A DNA stretch of 64,000 nucleotides from positions 1,488,001-1,552,000 of the forward strand of contig CP019154.1 in NCBI GenBank assembly GCA_002844335.1, written 5' to 3'. Made by a program: the position numbers and the translations under genes. Position 1 is the first letter of the stretch. Each line of letters begins with the position of its first letter. The notes under the pieces were generated by a model. It was not told the DNA's origin, searched no databases, and worked only from the letters and a program-made list of their open reading frames with translations. The stretch is from Haloarcula taiwanensis (GTDB lineage Archaea; Halobacteriota; Halobacteria; Halobacteriales; Haloarculaceae). Positions 37,164 through 45,397 of the stretch are shown here, piece by piece.

Positions 37164-37439
37164 TTACAGGTCGACGTACTGGTCTTCCCACTCACGGCGG
37201 GCGTCGATTTCGCGACGCCCGCGGCGCGTGAGGGTATAGAAGTTGGTCCGGCGGTCGCGCTGGCCCTTCTCGACGAGTCCCTTGTCGACAAGCGTGTCGA
37301 GGTTCGGATACAGGCGACCGTGATGGATCTCCTTCTCGTAGTACGCTTCGAGTTCCTCCTTGATAGCTAACCCGTGGGGCTCTTCCCTGCCAGCGATCAC
37401 GTAGAGCAGGTCACGCTGGAATCCTGTCAAGTCGTGCAT
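37164..37439 (-). CDS. PadR-family transcriptional regulator
   Basis: 91 residues from ATG 37439. The winged helix covers nearly the whole protein: LTGFQRDLLYVIAG, HGLAIKEELEAYY, IHHGRLYPNLDTLVDKGLVEKG and a basic wing RDRRTNFYTLTRRGRREI. This is the short PadR type common in haloarchaea, without the long C-terminal dimerisation helix. PadR proteins usually repress their own or a neighbouring gene. A palindrome lies in its own promoter. Confidence 0.88.
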   Translation of the reverse strand: MHDLTGFQRDLLYVIAGREEPHGLAIKEELEAYYEKEIHHGRLYPNLDTLVDKGLVEKGQRDRRTNFYTLTRRGRREIDARREWEDQYVDL

Positions 37440-37461
37440 CGATTCTCCTATGTAATGATTT

Positions 37462-37473
37462 AGTATCTATACT
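37462..37473. promoter_or_regulatory. Palindromic operator candidate in the PadR promoter
   Basis: AGTAT-CT-ATACT lies between a minus-strand TATA-like box (37477-37484) and the PadR start codon at 37439. This placement would block transcription if PadR bound it, so autoregulation is plausible. A second imperfect palindrome (GCACCT/AGGTGT) is about 50 bp further upstream. Confidence 0.45.
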
Positions 37474-37484
37474 GTTAAATATAT

Positions 37485-37967
37485 CGGCCCAGAGAATTTG
37501 ATATAGTTTCGGCACCTCTAGGTGTCGAATTTTCTGTATGTAGGCCCTCAGTCATCGTTTTGTCCATACGGTAAATACAGTCAGTATATCATCATTCTCC
37601 GGAAACTGATGGCAGCCGTATTATTTGTCACTGTAGGTTACAGTTGGCAGAAACACGCCTGATTGTAGTGGAAGGAGTAGTCAACCCACCGTCACCGTGT
37701 CACATCCCAGAACGATGACCGACCTCTGACAATACGATCACATCAGCGCAGGGGAAGCACTTCGCGGCACTATTACCGGTGAGCTTGGGGTGACAGTCAC
37801 GCATGGTGGTCAAGGGCGGCGTCACCGAGGTCAGCATCGAGGTTGAACTGGCGCGGCACACGCGGCGGACACACAACTGTCTATCGAGCGCGTCGTATCG
37901 CCGAGCAGTTACGTTTCAGAGACACAGAAGTCACTTGTATTAGACTGTTAGCAGCGAAGTAAGTGGA
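37485..37967. other. Gene-poor region upstream of PadR
   Basis: No convincing gene. A 46-codon plus-strand frame (37803-37943) has no recognisable motif and may be a decayed remnant. The region moves from AT-rich near PadR to GC-rich near the hairpins. Confidence 0.45.
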
Positions 37968-38046
37968 AAGCGGTCGCGAAAAACGCGACCGCTTGCCGCC
38001 CTGAATTGGTCCCCGCTGACGCTTCGGCCCTCCAAGCGAAGCGTCA
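37968..38046 (-). ncRNA. Candidate structured RNA with two perfect hairpins
   Basis: Two perfect inverted repeats lie in tandem: arms of 11 bp (37968-37978 and 37984-37994, AAGCGGTCGCG / CGCGACCGCTT, five-nt loop) and of 10 bp (38017-38026 and 38037-38046, TGACGCTTCG / CGAAGCGTCA, ten-nt loop). On the minus strand a TTTTAA box (38071-38076) lies 26-28 nt before the first hairpin, the right spacing for an archaeal promoter whose RNA would start at the stem. It could instead be a remnant of a mobile element end. Strand is inferred from the promoter-like box. Confidence 0.35.
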
Positions 38047-38070
38047 CTTGGTCGAATGGGGCAGAATAAC

Positions 38071-38076
38071 TTAAAA
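38071..38076 (-). promoter_or_regulatory. TATA-like box upstream of the hairpin pair
   Basis: Minus-strand TTTTAA in the context ACTTTTAAGTT, resembling haloarchaeal TATA boxes. Its distance of about 27 nt to the first base of the hairpin array suggests an RNA starting near 38046-38048. Confidence 0.35.
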
Positions 38077-38139
38077 GTACCGGCCCCGTCCAGCAGATGT
38101 TAGTTATCGAAGTAGATGTGAATGTAAGTTGTAACTAAT

Positions 38140-38286
38140 CTAGATATGTTCCTCCTCAAGCACCCATCCGAGTGCCCGCTTGTAGTGAGTGAACATCATC
38201 CGGACCCGCTCGTGGTTCATCTCCTCGTCGTCTAGCTGTTCAACAAGGAACTCGTACTGCTCGCGGATCTCGTCTTCCGAGCGCAT
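38140..38286 (-). CDS. 48-residue acidic small protein
   Basis: From ATG 38286 to TAG 38142-38140. The sequence is one long predicted helix pair: SEDEIREQYEFLVEQLDDEE, NHERVRMMFTHYKRALGWVLEEEHI. Regular acidic helical character and GC-rich third positions support coding. No family was recognised. Divergent from the zinc-ribbon gene at 38346. Confidence 0.65.
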   Translation of the reverse strand: MRSEDEIREQYEFLVEQLDDEEMNHERVRMMFTHYKRALGWVLEEEHI

Positions 38287-38345
38287 ACGTGGGCGTAGAC
38301 AGCCCGCACGGAACAATCTTGAGGGCTGCCTTCTCACTATGTCGT

Positions 38346-39065
38346 ATGAAAGTCCGCGGGGAACGCGAGTGTCAAGACTGTGGCACGCGGTGGCGGTACT
38401 ACGAGACCGGAAGCATCGCCTGTCCGGACTGTGGTAGCATCCACAGCGTCGGGATCGACGAGCACACCGAGCACACGGATACACCAACCACGCTCGACCT
38501 GACGCCGGTACGGAGCCGAATCGACGCGGACCCGACACAGGAGATCGCTGACGCGGCAGCGGAGCGGTGCCGAGAGTACACGCGCAAGCGGGGGTTCATT
38601 GACGCAGGCGAGCTTCGACAGTTTGACCGGACGTTCGTCGCCGCAGTCGAACTCCAGCACATCGGCGCACACCTCACGCGGGAGTTGCGCAGCGGCGACC
38701 CGGCCGAGCGGTACTTCTACGAACTGCTCGGCGGGGCTGACGACGGCAATCGTCCGGCCGTCGAAGACGTCCCGTCGGCGCTTCGCGTGCCGTACGGTTT
38801 AGCGATGGCGGCCGCTGTCGACAGCTATCAGCGGGACGTACGGACGTATCTGGACGCTCACCCGGACCCCACAGCACGACAGCTCTCCGGGCGGATTCGC
38901 GACCACCGAAAGCGGGTCGAGGCGCTGGACGGCGACGTCGACTCCGCGGACGCCAACCGTCTCGTTCACGCGGCCCGGGACCTGGGGTCGTACATCACCG
39001 GTGACGAGAGCGCCTTCGTCAGGGCCGAGAACTGGCTCGCTGGAATCGAGGACGACACCGTCTAA
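38346..39065 (+). CDS. Zinc-ribbon protein (DUF7117-like)
   Basis: 239 residues from ATG 38346 (MKVRGERECQDCGTRWRYYETG). The N-terminal ribbon has CxxC (ECQDCG, C9 and C12) and CPDCG (C25/C28 region). It is followed by an all-helical acidic domain with FIDAGELRQFDRTFVAAVELQHIGAHL and YITGDESAFVRAENWL near the C-terminus. This pattern is restricted, to my knowledge, to haloarchaea (DUF7117-like). The function is unknown; the ribbon suggests nucleic-acid or protein contact. Its stop overlaps the Nudix stop by 4 bp. Confidence 0.78.
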   Translation: MKVRGERECQDCGTRWRYYETGSIACPDCGSIHSVGIDEHTEHTDTPTTLDLTPVRSRIDADPTQEIADAAAERCREYTRKRGFIDAGELRQFDRTFVAAVELQHIGAHLTRELRSGDPAERYFYELLGGADDGNRPAVEDVPSALRVPYGLAMAAAVDSYQRDVRTYLDAHPDPTARQLSGRIRDHRKRVEALDGDVDSADANRLVHAARDLGSYITGDESAFVRAENWLAGIEDDTV

Positions 39066-39547
39066 CCCCTGAGTCGCCGGAGCAGCGGCTCGTCTAGGCA
39101 GTCCGACGGCACCGACCTCTTCCACGCCGCGGTCTCGATGCCCTCGTCGTCGAGCCCCGGGTCCGACGCGAGCGCCGTCGACGCGGGCGTGCCGCGGTAG
39201 GTCCCGAAGAAGAACGTCGCCTCGCGCCCGCCGTCAGTCACTGTGACCTCGGTGACGGCGGCCAGTCCGTCGACGGCGATGTCCACCCCGGTCTCCTCGC
39301 GCACCTCGCGGCGCACGGCCGCTCGGCGGGTCTCGCTGGCCTCGACGCCGCCGCCCGGGAGCTTCCACGTGTCGTCCTCGTAGACGAACAGCACGCGGTC
39401 GTCGGGGTCGGTGACGAGCGCACCCACTGCCCAGTGGCGGCCGCGCTCGGCGCGGGCCCGGACCGCATCGACGCTCGCCGCGTCGGTCTCGCGGGTCACA
39501 CGCCGGGTGAGCACGTCACGGTTCCGGAAGGCCGCGAGCGCCGGCAT
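39062..39547 (-). CDS. Nudix hydrolase
   Basis: 161 residues from ATG 39547. The Nudix box GGGVEASETRRAAVRREVREETGV (about residues 65-88) fits G-x5-E-x7-REUxEExGU, with the expected Glu metal ligands. The substrate is unknown. The start abuts the folD stop (TGA 39550-39548), so the two are likely co-transcribed from upstream of folD. Confidence 0.92.
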   Translation of the reverse strand: MPALAAFRNRDVLTRRVTRETDAASVDAVRARAERGRHWAVGALVTDPDDRVLFVYEDDTWKLPGGGVEASETRRAAVRREVREETGVDIAVDGLAAVTEVTVTDGGREATFFFGTYRGTPASTALASDPGLDDEGIETAAWKRSVPSDCLDEPLLRRLRG

Positions 39548-40441
39548 TCAGGGGAGGTCGACGTCGATGTCGTGTTGCAGGCCCGTCGCTTTGACCGTGT
39601 TGTACAGCAACATCGCGCGGGTCATCGGGCCGACGCCGCCGGGGACCGGCGTGATTGCGCCAGCGACCTCCTTCGCGCTCTCGTACTCGACATCGCCGAC
39701 GAGTTCGTACCCCTTCTCTGTGTCGGCGTCGACGCGGTTGATACCCACGTCGATGACCGTCGCGCCCTCCTGAATCATCTCGCCGTCTATCATCTCCGGG
39801 ACGCCGGCCGCGGCGACGAGGATGTCCGCGTTTCGCGTCCGCTCGGCGAGGTCGTCGGTCCGGGAGTGACACACCGTCGTCGTCGCGTTGCCACCCGGGG
39901 CTTTCTGGATGAACAGGTTCGCCATCGGCTTGCCGACGATGTCCGACCGGCCGACGACGACGGCGTCCTTGCCCTCGGTGTCGACGCCGGCGCTCTCGAT
40001 GAGCTTCTGGACGCCGTGGGGCGTGCAGGGCTTGTAGCGGGCGTCGCCGGCGACAAGTCGGCCAACGTTCTCCGGGTGGAAGCCGTCGACGTCTTTCATC
40101 GGGTTGATAGCCCGGAGGACCTCCCTATCCTCGACGTGGTCGGGGACGGGCATCTGGACCAGAATGCCGTTGACATCGTCGTCGGCGTTGAGGTCCTCGA
40201 TTGTGTCGTACAGTTCGGCGGCGTCCGAGTCGGGGTCGATGTCAATGTCGATGGCCTCGATACCGACCTCTTCGCAGTCGTCCTGTTTCATCGAGACGTA
40301 CGTCTCACTGGCCGGGTCCTCGGACATCAGCACCGTCGCTAGCGACGGACGGTGGCCGGCGTCGGCGAGGCGGTCGATAGACGCGACCAGGTCGTCCCGA
40401 ATCGACTGTGCGACGGCGTTGCCGTCGATAATCTCTGTCAT
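39548..40441 (-). CDS. folD: Bifunctional methylenetetrahydrofolate dehydrogenase/cyclohydrolase FolD
   Basis: 297 residues from ATG 40441. FolD oxidises 5,10-methylene-THF to methenyl-THF and hydrolyses it to 10-formyl-THF. Visible are the cyclohydrolase motif YVSMKQDDCEEVGI (Y and K catalytic), VQMPVPDHV, the substrate region PCTPHGV, the NADP-binding VVVGRSDIVGKPMANL (about 163-178) and the C-terminal TPVPGGVGPMTRAML. It lies about 1.1 kb from glyA, the other one-carbon gene. Haloarchaea use tetrahydrofolate, consistent with this pair. Confidence 0.96.
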   Translation of the reverse strand: MTEIIDGNAVAQSIRDDLVASIDRLADAGHRPSLATVLMSEDPASETYVSMKQDDCEEVGIEAIDIDIDPDSDAAELYDTIEDLNADDDVNGILVQMPVPDHVEDREVLRAINPMKDVDGFHPENVGRLVAGDARYKPCTPHGVQKLIESAGVDTEGKDAVVVGRSDIVGKPMANLFIQKAPGGNATTTVCHSRTDDLAERTRNADILVAAAGVPEMIDGEMIQEGATVIDVGINRVDADTEKGYELVGDVEYESAKEVAGAITPVPGGVGPMTRAMLLYNTVKATGLQHDIDVDLP

Positions 40442-40509
40442 TAGGTACAACGGCGGCACGGGGCGGTATGAACGTCCCGGATTTCGGCCAGCCGCCACAG
40501 CGACCCTGC

Positions 40510-41064
40510 TCAGGGACAGTCCGACTCGGCGACCGACTTCCGCTCGGCCCCCTGCCGGATGGCCCGTGTCGCGCCGTCCGGGACAGCCACCGTCATCGCC
40601 TGCCCGCCGTAACCGTGGGTCTGGTCGTGGCCCCGGACCACCACGCATGCGACATCGCCGGGAACCGCAATCGTCTCCGAACGGGTGAACGGAGCCGTCG
40701 AGTGAGCGTGCAGGAGGTCCCGGCGGCCGAGTCGGTCTCCGGCCAGCGTCTCGACCTGCCACCAGTCCGCGTAGCCGTCCTCGCCGTCGTCGTCGTGATA
40801 CAGCGTCACGTCGAACCGATAGTCCTGCCCCCCGCTGTTCGTCACGGCCACGTCGGTCACGTTCGCTTCACGCAGGTCTAGGTCAGAATGCTCGGTTCCC
40901 TCCGTCGGGGTCAGAGCGGTCGTCGTCGGTTCCGTAGGCGGCGTCGTCCCGGTTTCGGACGGCTGCGAGTCTGGGCCAGAGCCGCTGTCACAGCCGGCGA
41001 GCGCGGTAACTGCCGCCACGCCCGCAGTCAGGACCGCGCGACGCGTCCTGTCGGTCTCGGTCAC
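40510..41064 (-). CDS. Tat-exported lipoprotein of unknown function
   Basis: 184 residues from a GTG start (41064). The N-terminus has a twin-arginine signal (DRTRRAVLTAGVAAV) and a lipobox ALAGC with lipidated C25. A Thr/Pro/Glu linker follows (about 35-60), then a beta-rich domain with NVTDVAVTNSGGQDYRFDVTLYHDDDG. It is probably anchored to the outer face of the membrane. No domain family recognised. Confidence 0.75.
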   Translation of the reverse strand: MTETDRTRRAVLTAGVAAVTALAGCDSGSGPDSQPSETGTTPPTEPTTTALTPTEGTEHSDLDLREANVTDVAVTNSGGQDYRFDVTLYHDDDGEDGYADWWQVETLAGDRLGRRDLLHAHSTAPFTRSETIAVPGDVACVVVRGHDQTHGYGGQAMTVAVPDGATRAIRQGAERKSVAESDCP

Positions 41065-41179
41065 GCTGAACGCAACGGTGAGTGTGGTGAAAAAACAGCG
41101 GGCACGCCGGAGTGCTCGGACGAGCGCGTCGTCGGTAATCAGGGTATACGTTCATGCTGTCAGCCATCCATTGTGTCTC

Positions 41180-41527
41180 ATGGTTGTCAGACGCCTCTTG
41201 GGCCTGCTCGTCAGCGAAACGAACAGAGGATCGAGCCGAAAAATCGGACGAATCCGGCACAATGCCGTCGAAATCGTCACCCGTCCGTTTCGGATGCTCT
41301 ACTCTATCGTGTTCATGACGGTCCTGTTTGGCGTTCTCTACACGATATTCTACGACAGCGGAGCGGTCGCCGCCGTCAACGCCGCGGAAGGGGACGCGGT
41401 CGGGATGGCACTGGCGTTCCTGCCGCCGCTACCCATCCTCGCGCTTATCGCCGTCGCGATGGCGGTTCTGGTCCCGCTCACGATGCTGTTCAGGGACGTC
41501 AGTGACGAAAGCCGGTACCGCCGGTAA
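41180..41527 (+). CDS. Small two-helix membrane protein
   Basis: 115 residues from ATG 41180. A basic N-terminus (RRLLGLLVSETNRGSSRKIGR) is followed by two membrane segments (about residues 42-65 and 77-102) and a short charged tail ending RYRR. It is convergent with glyA and divergent from the lipoprotein gene. Function unknown. Confidence 0.7.
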   Translation: MVVRRLLGLLVSETNRGSSRKIGRIRHNAVEIVTRPFRMLYSIVFMTVLFGVLYTIFYDSGAVAAVNAAEGDAVGMALAFLPPLPILALIAVAMAVLVPLTMLFRDVSDESRYRR

Positions 41528-41545
41528 AACGACGGTCGGGACCGC

Positions 41546-42793
41546 TCAGTCGTACAGCGTGTACTCGTCGGTCATCTCGTCCACACGGTCGCTGACTTCC
41601 GCGACGACATCGTCGTCGTGGGGGGCGTCGACGACCTTGTAGATGAGGTCTGCGACTTCGCGGCAGGCGTCCTCGTCGAAGCCGCGGGTGGTGAGCCCGG
41701 GCGTGCCGGCGCGGATGCCCGAGGGGTTGAACGCCGAGCGGGTCTCGCCCGGAACGGTGTTGGCGTTGAGGACAATGCCGGCTTCCTCCAGCGCTTCCTC
41801 GACTTCCTTGCCAGTGGTGTCGGGATGGGAAGGTCGGAGGTCAATGAGTACGAGATGGTTGTCCGTGCCGCCCGAGACCAGCGAGAGGCCGTGCTCTTTG
41901 AGTCGGTCGCCGAGCGCGATGGCGTTGTCGACGGTCTGCTGGGCGTACTGCTCGAACTCGGGGGCCAGCGCCTCGCCGAAGCCGACAGCCTTGCCGGCGA
42001 CGTTGTGCATCAGCGGGCCGCCCTGAGAGCCGGGGAAGACGGCGGCGTCGATGTCGTCGGCGTACTCCTCGTCGCACATGATGATGCCACCGCGGCCGGC
42101 GCGGATGGTCTTGTGCGTCGATCCCGTGACGAAGTCTGCGACGCCGACCGGCGACTCATGGACGCCGGCAGCGACGAGACCGGTGATGTGGGCGATGTCC
42201 GCAAGGTGGTAGGCGTCGACCGCATCGGCGGCCTCCTGAATCCGCTCGAAGTCGACCTCCCGGGGATACGCGGAGTAGCCCGAAACGATGATGTCCGGCT
42301 CGAACTCCTCTGCGTGGTCGCGGAGACCCTCGTAGTCGATGTAGCCGGTTTCCTCGTCGACCTTGTACTGCTCGACCTCGTACACCTGACCGGCGAAGTT
42401 CGCCGGGTGGCCGTGCGAGAGGTGGCCGCCGTGAGTCAGGTCGAGCGAGAGAATCTTGTCGCCGGGTTCGAGGACGCCGAGATAGACGCCCATGTTGGCC
42501 TGCGAACCGGAGTGTGGCTGGACGTTGACGTGGTCCGCACCCCACAGTTCCTTCGCGCGGTCGATAGCGAGTTCCTCGACGTCGTCGGCGTACTCACAGC
42601 CGCCGTAGTAGCGCTCGCCGGGATAGCCCTCGGCGTACTTGTTCGTCAACTCGGAGCTCTGTGCCTCCATCACAGCCTCGCTGACGTGGTTCTCGCTGGC
42701 GATCATCGCCAGCGTGTCGTTTTGCCGGCCCCGTTCGCCCTCCAGAGCGTCCGCGACTGCCGGGTCCGCTTCCCGGACGGTTTCGTAGCTCAT
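41546..42793 (-). CDS. glyA: Serine hydroxymethyltransferase
   Basis: 415 residues from ATG 42793. GlyA converts serine and THF to glycine and methylene-THF with PLP. Visible motifs include NKYAEGYPGERYYGGCEYAD, VNVQPHSGSQANMGVY, the HITGLVAAGVHESP region and the PLP lysine in VTGSTHKTIRAGRGG (Lys in THKT). With folD it forms the local one-carbon gene set. A TATA-like AGATTATT box lies about 30 nt upstream on the minus strand (42823-42830). Confidence 0.97.
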   Translation of the reverse strand: MSYETVREADPAVADALEGERGRQNDTLAMIASENHVSEAVMEAQSSELTNKYAEGYPGERYYGGCEYADDVEELAIDRAKELWGADHVNVQPHSGSQANMGVYLGVLEPGDKILSLDLTHGGHLSHGHPANFAGQVYEVEQYKVDEETGYIDYEGLRDHAEEFEPDIIVSGYSAYPREVDFERIQEAADAVDAYHLADIAHITGLVAAGVHESPVGVADFVTGSTHKTIRAGRGGIIMCDEEYADDIDAAVFPGSQGGPLMHNVAGKAVGFGEALAPEFEQYAQQTVDNAIALGDRLKEHGLSLVSGGTDNHLVLIDLRPSHPDTTGKEVEEALEEAGIVLNANTVPGETRSAFNPSGIRAGTPGLTTRGFDEDACREVADLIYKVVDAPHDDDVVAEVSDRVDEMTDEYTLYD

Positions 42794-42913
42794 GTATCCG
42801 AGTCAGGACCGATACGACAATAATCTACCCTTTGGTCCCCGCGTGTGTGACAGTCTTATTCCGCGTCCGGTGCTGAATATGGTTGGCGATGAGGCCGTGC
42901 TGACAACCGTACG

Positions 42914-42920
42914 TATATAT
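42914..42920 (+). promoter_or_regulatory. TATA box of the CHAT-domain gene
   Basis: TATATAT centred 29 nt before the ATG at 42946; the transcript would begin close to the start codon, implying a leaderless mRNA. Confidence 0.6.
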
Positions 42921-42945
42921 CAGATGACGTTCCACATATTCACAT

Positions 42946-45033
42946 ATGGTCACCTGGGGGGTGGCAGGCGAGCGGGTGGGCCGGGACGGCGGTGAAACGC
43001 TGGACTGGGATGGGGAAACGGTCGACCCGACCGCACTGGTGCACCAATTACACGATCGAGAAGTCACAGACGGCGAACAGTTGCCACACACTGTCGACGA
43101 CTGTTACAGTGGGTCCGTCACCGAGTTGGCGCTGCCGGCAGTGGATGCCACGGTAACCCGAGTCGGCACTGACACGGATGCTGAGACGGTTGATTCACCG
43201 ACGACGCTTGAGACAGGAGAGTACCTGTTGACGATGCAGGCCCGTGCTTCGGATAGTGGCCAGGAGTCGCCGCTTGGCATCGTCGACGACATTCGGATCC
43301 ACGTCCGCTTCGACGGTCCGGCGTCGCTCCACTCGGCCGGTGTTACCACTGTGCTTGCCTTCCGGGAACCGACCAGTATAACCGTCGGGTTCGTCTGGGA
43401 AACGAACGCAGAGCGGCCGCACCTGCAGGTCCCTGCGACGCCCGCAGGCCTTGCAACGGCGGTCACCCATCTGGGCGGGGCCCATCACACGATGCAGCCG
43501 TCCCGCTCGCACCCAGAACTCCGCGGACACCCGCCAATAGTCACGACCGGTGAAACGACCCGTATTCCCGAAACGGTTCGACAGAACCGTCCCGAAACCG
43601 GAATCACACTCTATGTTCCGGAGTGCGAGGCGGAGCTGCTCGTCAGCGCACCGCTAGCCTACTATCTCGGGGCGGACGTGGTGGTTGAGTCACGGGATAC
43701 CGCGCTGTTGACGGCCGAAGGCACGTCTGTGAACCTCTCCTTTGACGCCTGGCCGTCGTTACAGGCCGGCGTCGCGGCGCTACTCCGCAAGGTGTTCTAC
43801 CTCGACTGTCAGGTCAGACGCGTCGACCCGGCAGAGAGCGGCCCCCGTATCACGTCGGCGCTCTCACTCGACGCGGAGACGCTTCGGTCGCTGTCGCCAG
43901 CTGGGCGGCTCGAGCGATACATCGAGGTCTCCGACGAGGCCGTGCGCTCGATCCTGCCTGAATGGCCCCTTTCGACGTACGTCTCGCCGAAACCGGAACG
44001 GGTCCGCTGTCTCCCGTTCCTGCTCGACCGGCTCAGCCTCATCTACCTGCCGGACAGTTCCCGGCTCGACCGGGGAGAGCTTCTCGACAGGACGCTGGCG
44101 GATTCGTATCTGAGTCGTGGGTCAGCCGAGCGTCCGCCGGTTATCGAGCCGAATCTGCGCGAAGGGCAGTTGCACTCGTGGCTCGCGCCAGGGAACCCGA
44201 TAGACGCGTGCAAAACGCCAGCGGAGGCGTACCTCAACCGCTACCGGATTCAGAACCGGGATGCCGACAGTCAACGGGTCGCGGTCGTCCTCAACGATGA
44301 GGAGATGGCCGACGAGCACACGGAAGTCACAGAAATATACCGGGCAGCGGACCTACCAATGGACGTCCAGGTCAGCAAGCTGCTGTCGGTCAACGAGCTG
44401 GCCGACGTGTTCCGACAGCCGGCCGATTTCGTCCACTTCATCGGCCACTGCGACGAGGAGGGACTGCGCTGTCCCGACGGTAACCTGGCACTGGCATCGC
44501 TATCAGAGGCCCGAACACAGACGTTCTTCCTGAACGCCTGTGGCTCCTACGATGAAGGGCTTGACCTTGTCAAACAGGGCGCGGTCGCCGGCGCGGTGAC
44601 ACTTACCGACGTGTTGGACAAGCACGCCGCCCTAGTCGGGACGGCCTTCGCACGGTTGCTCAGCAACGGATTCAGCATCCAGCGTGCGCTGGAACTCGCC
44701 CGTCGGCGGATAATGATGTGCAAGGACTACGCGGTCGTCGGCGACGGGACCTACTCAATCGTTCCCAATCCTGCACACCCAGCGGTCGTCTGGCTCTCCG
44801 AAGGGGAGACAGGCTTCGACGTAGAGTGTACGGTCGTGTCCCCGGAACGGCCCGGTGAGAGCTACCGGCTACCGTTCGACGACAGCGCCGCCCTGAACGG
44901 CGAGCAGACGAGCCATTCGCTCAGCGTTTCCGAGTTGGCCGACACGCTGAGCCAGACGTCACTGCCTGTCATCTATGACGGGGAGTTTCACTGGTCCGAC
45001 GACCTGGCCGCGCGCCTCCGGACGGATTTCTGA
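42946..45033 (+). CDS. CHAT-domain caspase-like protein
   Basis: 695 residues from ATG 42946. The C-terminal region (about 420-620) has the CHAT cysteine-protease dyad: FVHFIGHCDEEG (H501) and FFLNACGSYDEG (C532), followed by GAVAGAVTLTDVLDKHAALVGTAFARLLSNG as in CHAT proteins. The N-terminal 400 residues are beta-rich and hold no recognised domain. CHAT proteases in bacteria act in regulated proteolysis and defence. It is followed by tbsP and ycaO on the same strand, separated from tbsP by 364 bp, so it may have its own control. No signal peptide is present, so it is cytoplasmic. Substrate unknown. Confidence 0.82.
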   Translation: MVTWGVAGERVGRDGGETLDWDGETVDPTALVHQLHDREVTDGEQLPHTVDDCYSGSVTELALPAVDATVTRVGTDTDAETVDSPTTLETGEYLLTMQARASDSGQESPLGIVDDIRIHVRFDGPASLHSAGVTTVLAFREPTSITVGFVWETNAERPHLQVPATPAGLATAVTHLGGAHHTMQPSRSHPELRGHPPIVTTGETTRIPETVRQNRPETGITLYVPECEAELLVSAPLAYYLGADVVVESRDTALLTAEGTSVNLSFDAWPSLQAGVAALLRKVFYLDCQVRRVDPAESGPRITSALSLDAETLRSLSPAGRLERYIEVSDEAVRSILPEWPLSTYVSPKPERVRCLPFLLDRLSLIYLPDSSRLDRGELLDRTLADSYLSRGSAERPPVIEPNLREGQLHSWLAPGNPIDACKTPAEAYLNRYRIQNRDADSQRVAVVLNDEEMADEHTEVTEIYRAADLPMDVQVSKLLSVNELADVFRQPADFVHFIGHCDEEGLRCPDGNLALASLSEARTQTFFLNACGSYDEGLDLVKQGAVAGAVTLTDVLDKHAALVGTAFARLLSNGFSIQRALELARRRIMMCKDYAVVGDGTYSIVPNPAHPAVVWLSEGETGFDVECTVVSPERPGESYRLPFDDSAALNGEQTSHSLSVSELADTLSQTSLPVIYDGEFHWSDDLAARLRTDF

Positions 45034-45397
45034 CGGAACCCCACACTGCCGGGCTCCGAAAGCGAAACCGAGGCGGCTGCAACCGGTTCAGCGTCCGGTC
45101 ATCAAGTAGTCACAGTAGGTCGCTACTTTGTATTCACTTTGCGTATTAGATACTGTGCTGAAATCGCGGGTTTGCAGAACGGAAAGCAGAGAGACAGCCA
45201 TTTGTTCTACCGGTTTCATGCGAAATCGACGCTCAGAATCGGTGGTTCAGTCCGTGAGGCGAGCGGCTTCTGCTTAGGACAGTTGACCAATATTTTATCG
45301 CCTCTTACCAGTGTGTGTTGTCTGATTGTTAGCGAAATCAACACAGTATGGCCGGTAAAATTAAATATACTAATGCACTAGATACTGCCAAGGGACA
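45034..45397. other. Intergenic region between CHAT gene and tbsP
   Basis: 364 bp with no convincing gene. An 80-codon plus-strand frame (45139-45381) is not acidic and shows poor codon bias. The 3' end carries the tbsP promoter (AAATTAAATATAC, 45358-45370). The middle part lacks the base composition of neighbouring genes and could be a decayed element, but I cannot name one. Confidence 0.45.
45358..45370 (+). promoter_or_regulatory. TATA box of tbsP
   Basis: AAATTAAATATAC, strongly AT-rich in a GC-rich genome, about 28-40 nt before ATG 45398; suits a near-leaderless transcript. Confidence 0.6.

Noticed and set aside
37803..37943. 46-codon plus-strand frame in the gene-poor region
   Set aside because: No recognised motif and unremarkable codon use. 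It could be a remnant, but nothing supports a gene.
45139..45381. 80-codon plus-strand frame upstream of tbsP (candidate YcaO precursor peptide)
   Set aside because: I checked it because a TOMM precursor near ycaO would be informative. It is not leader-core-like, is rich in Leu and Ile, overlaps the tbsP promoter and has poor codon bias.
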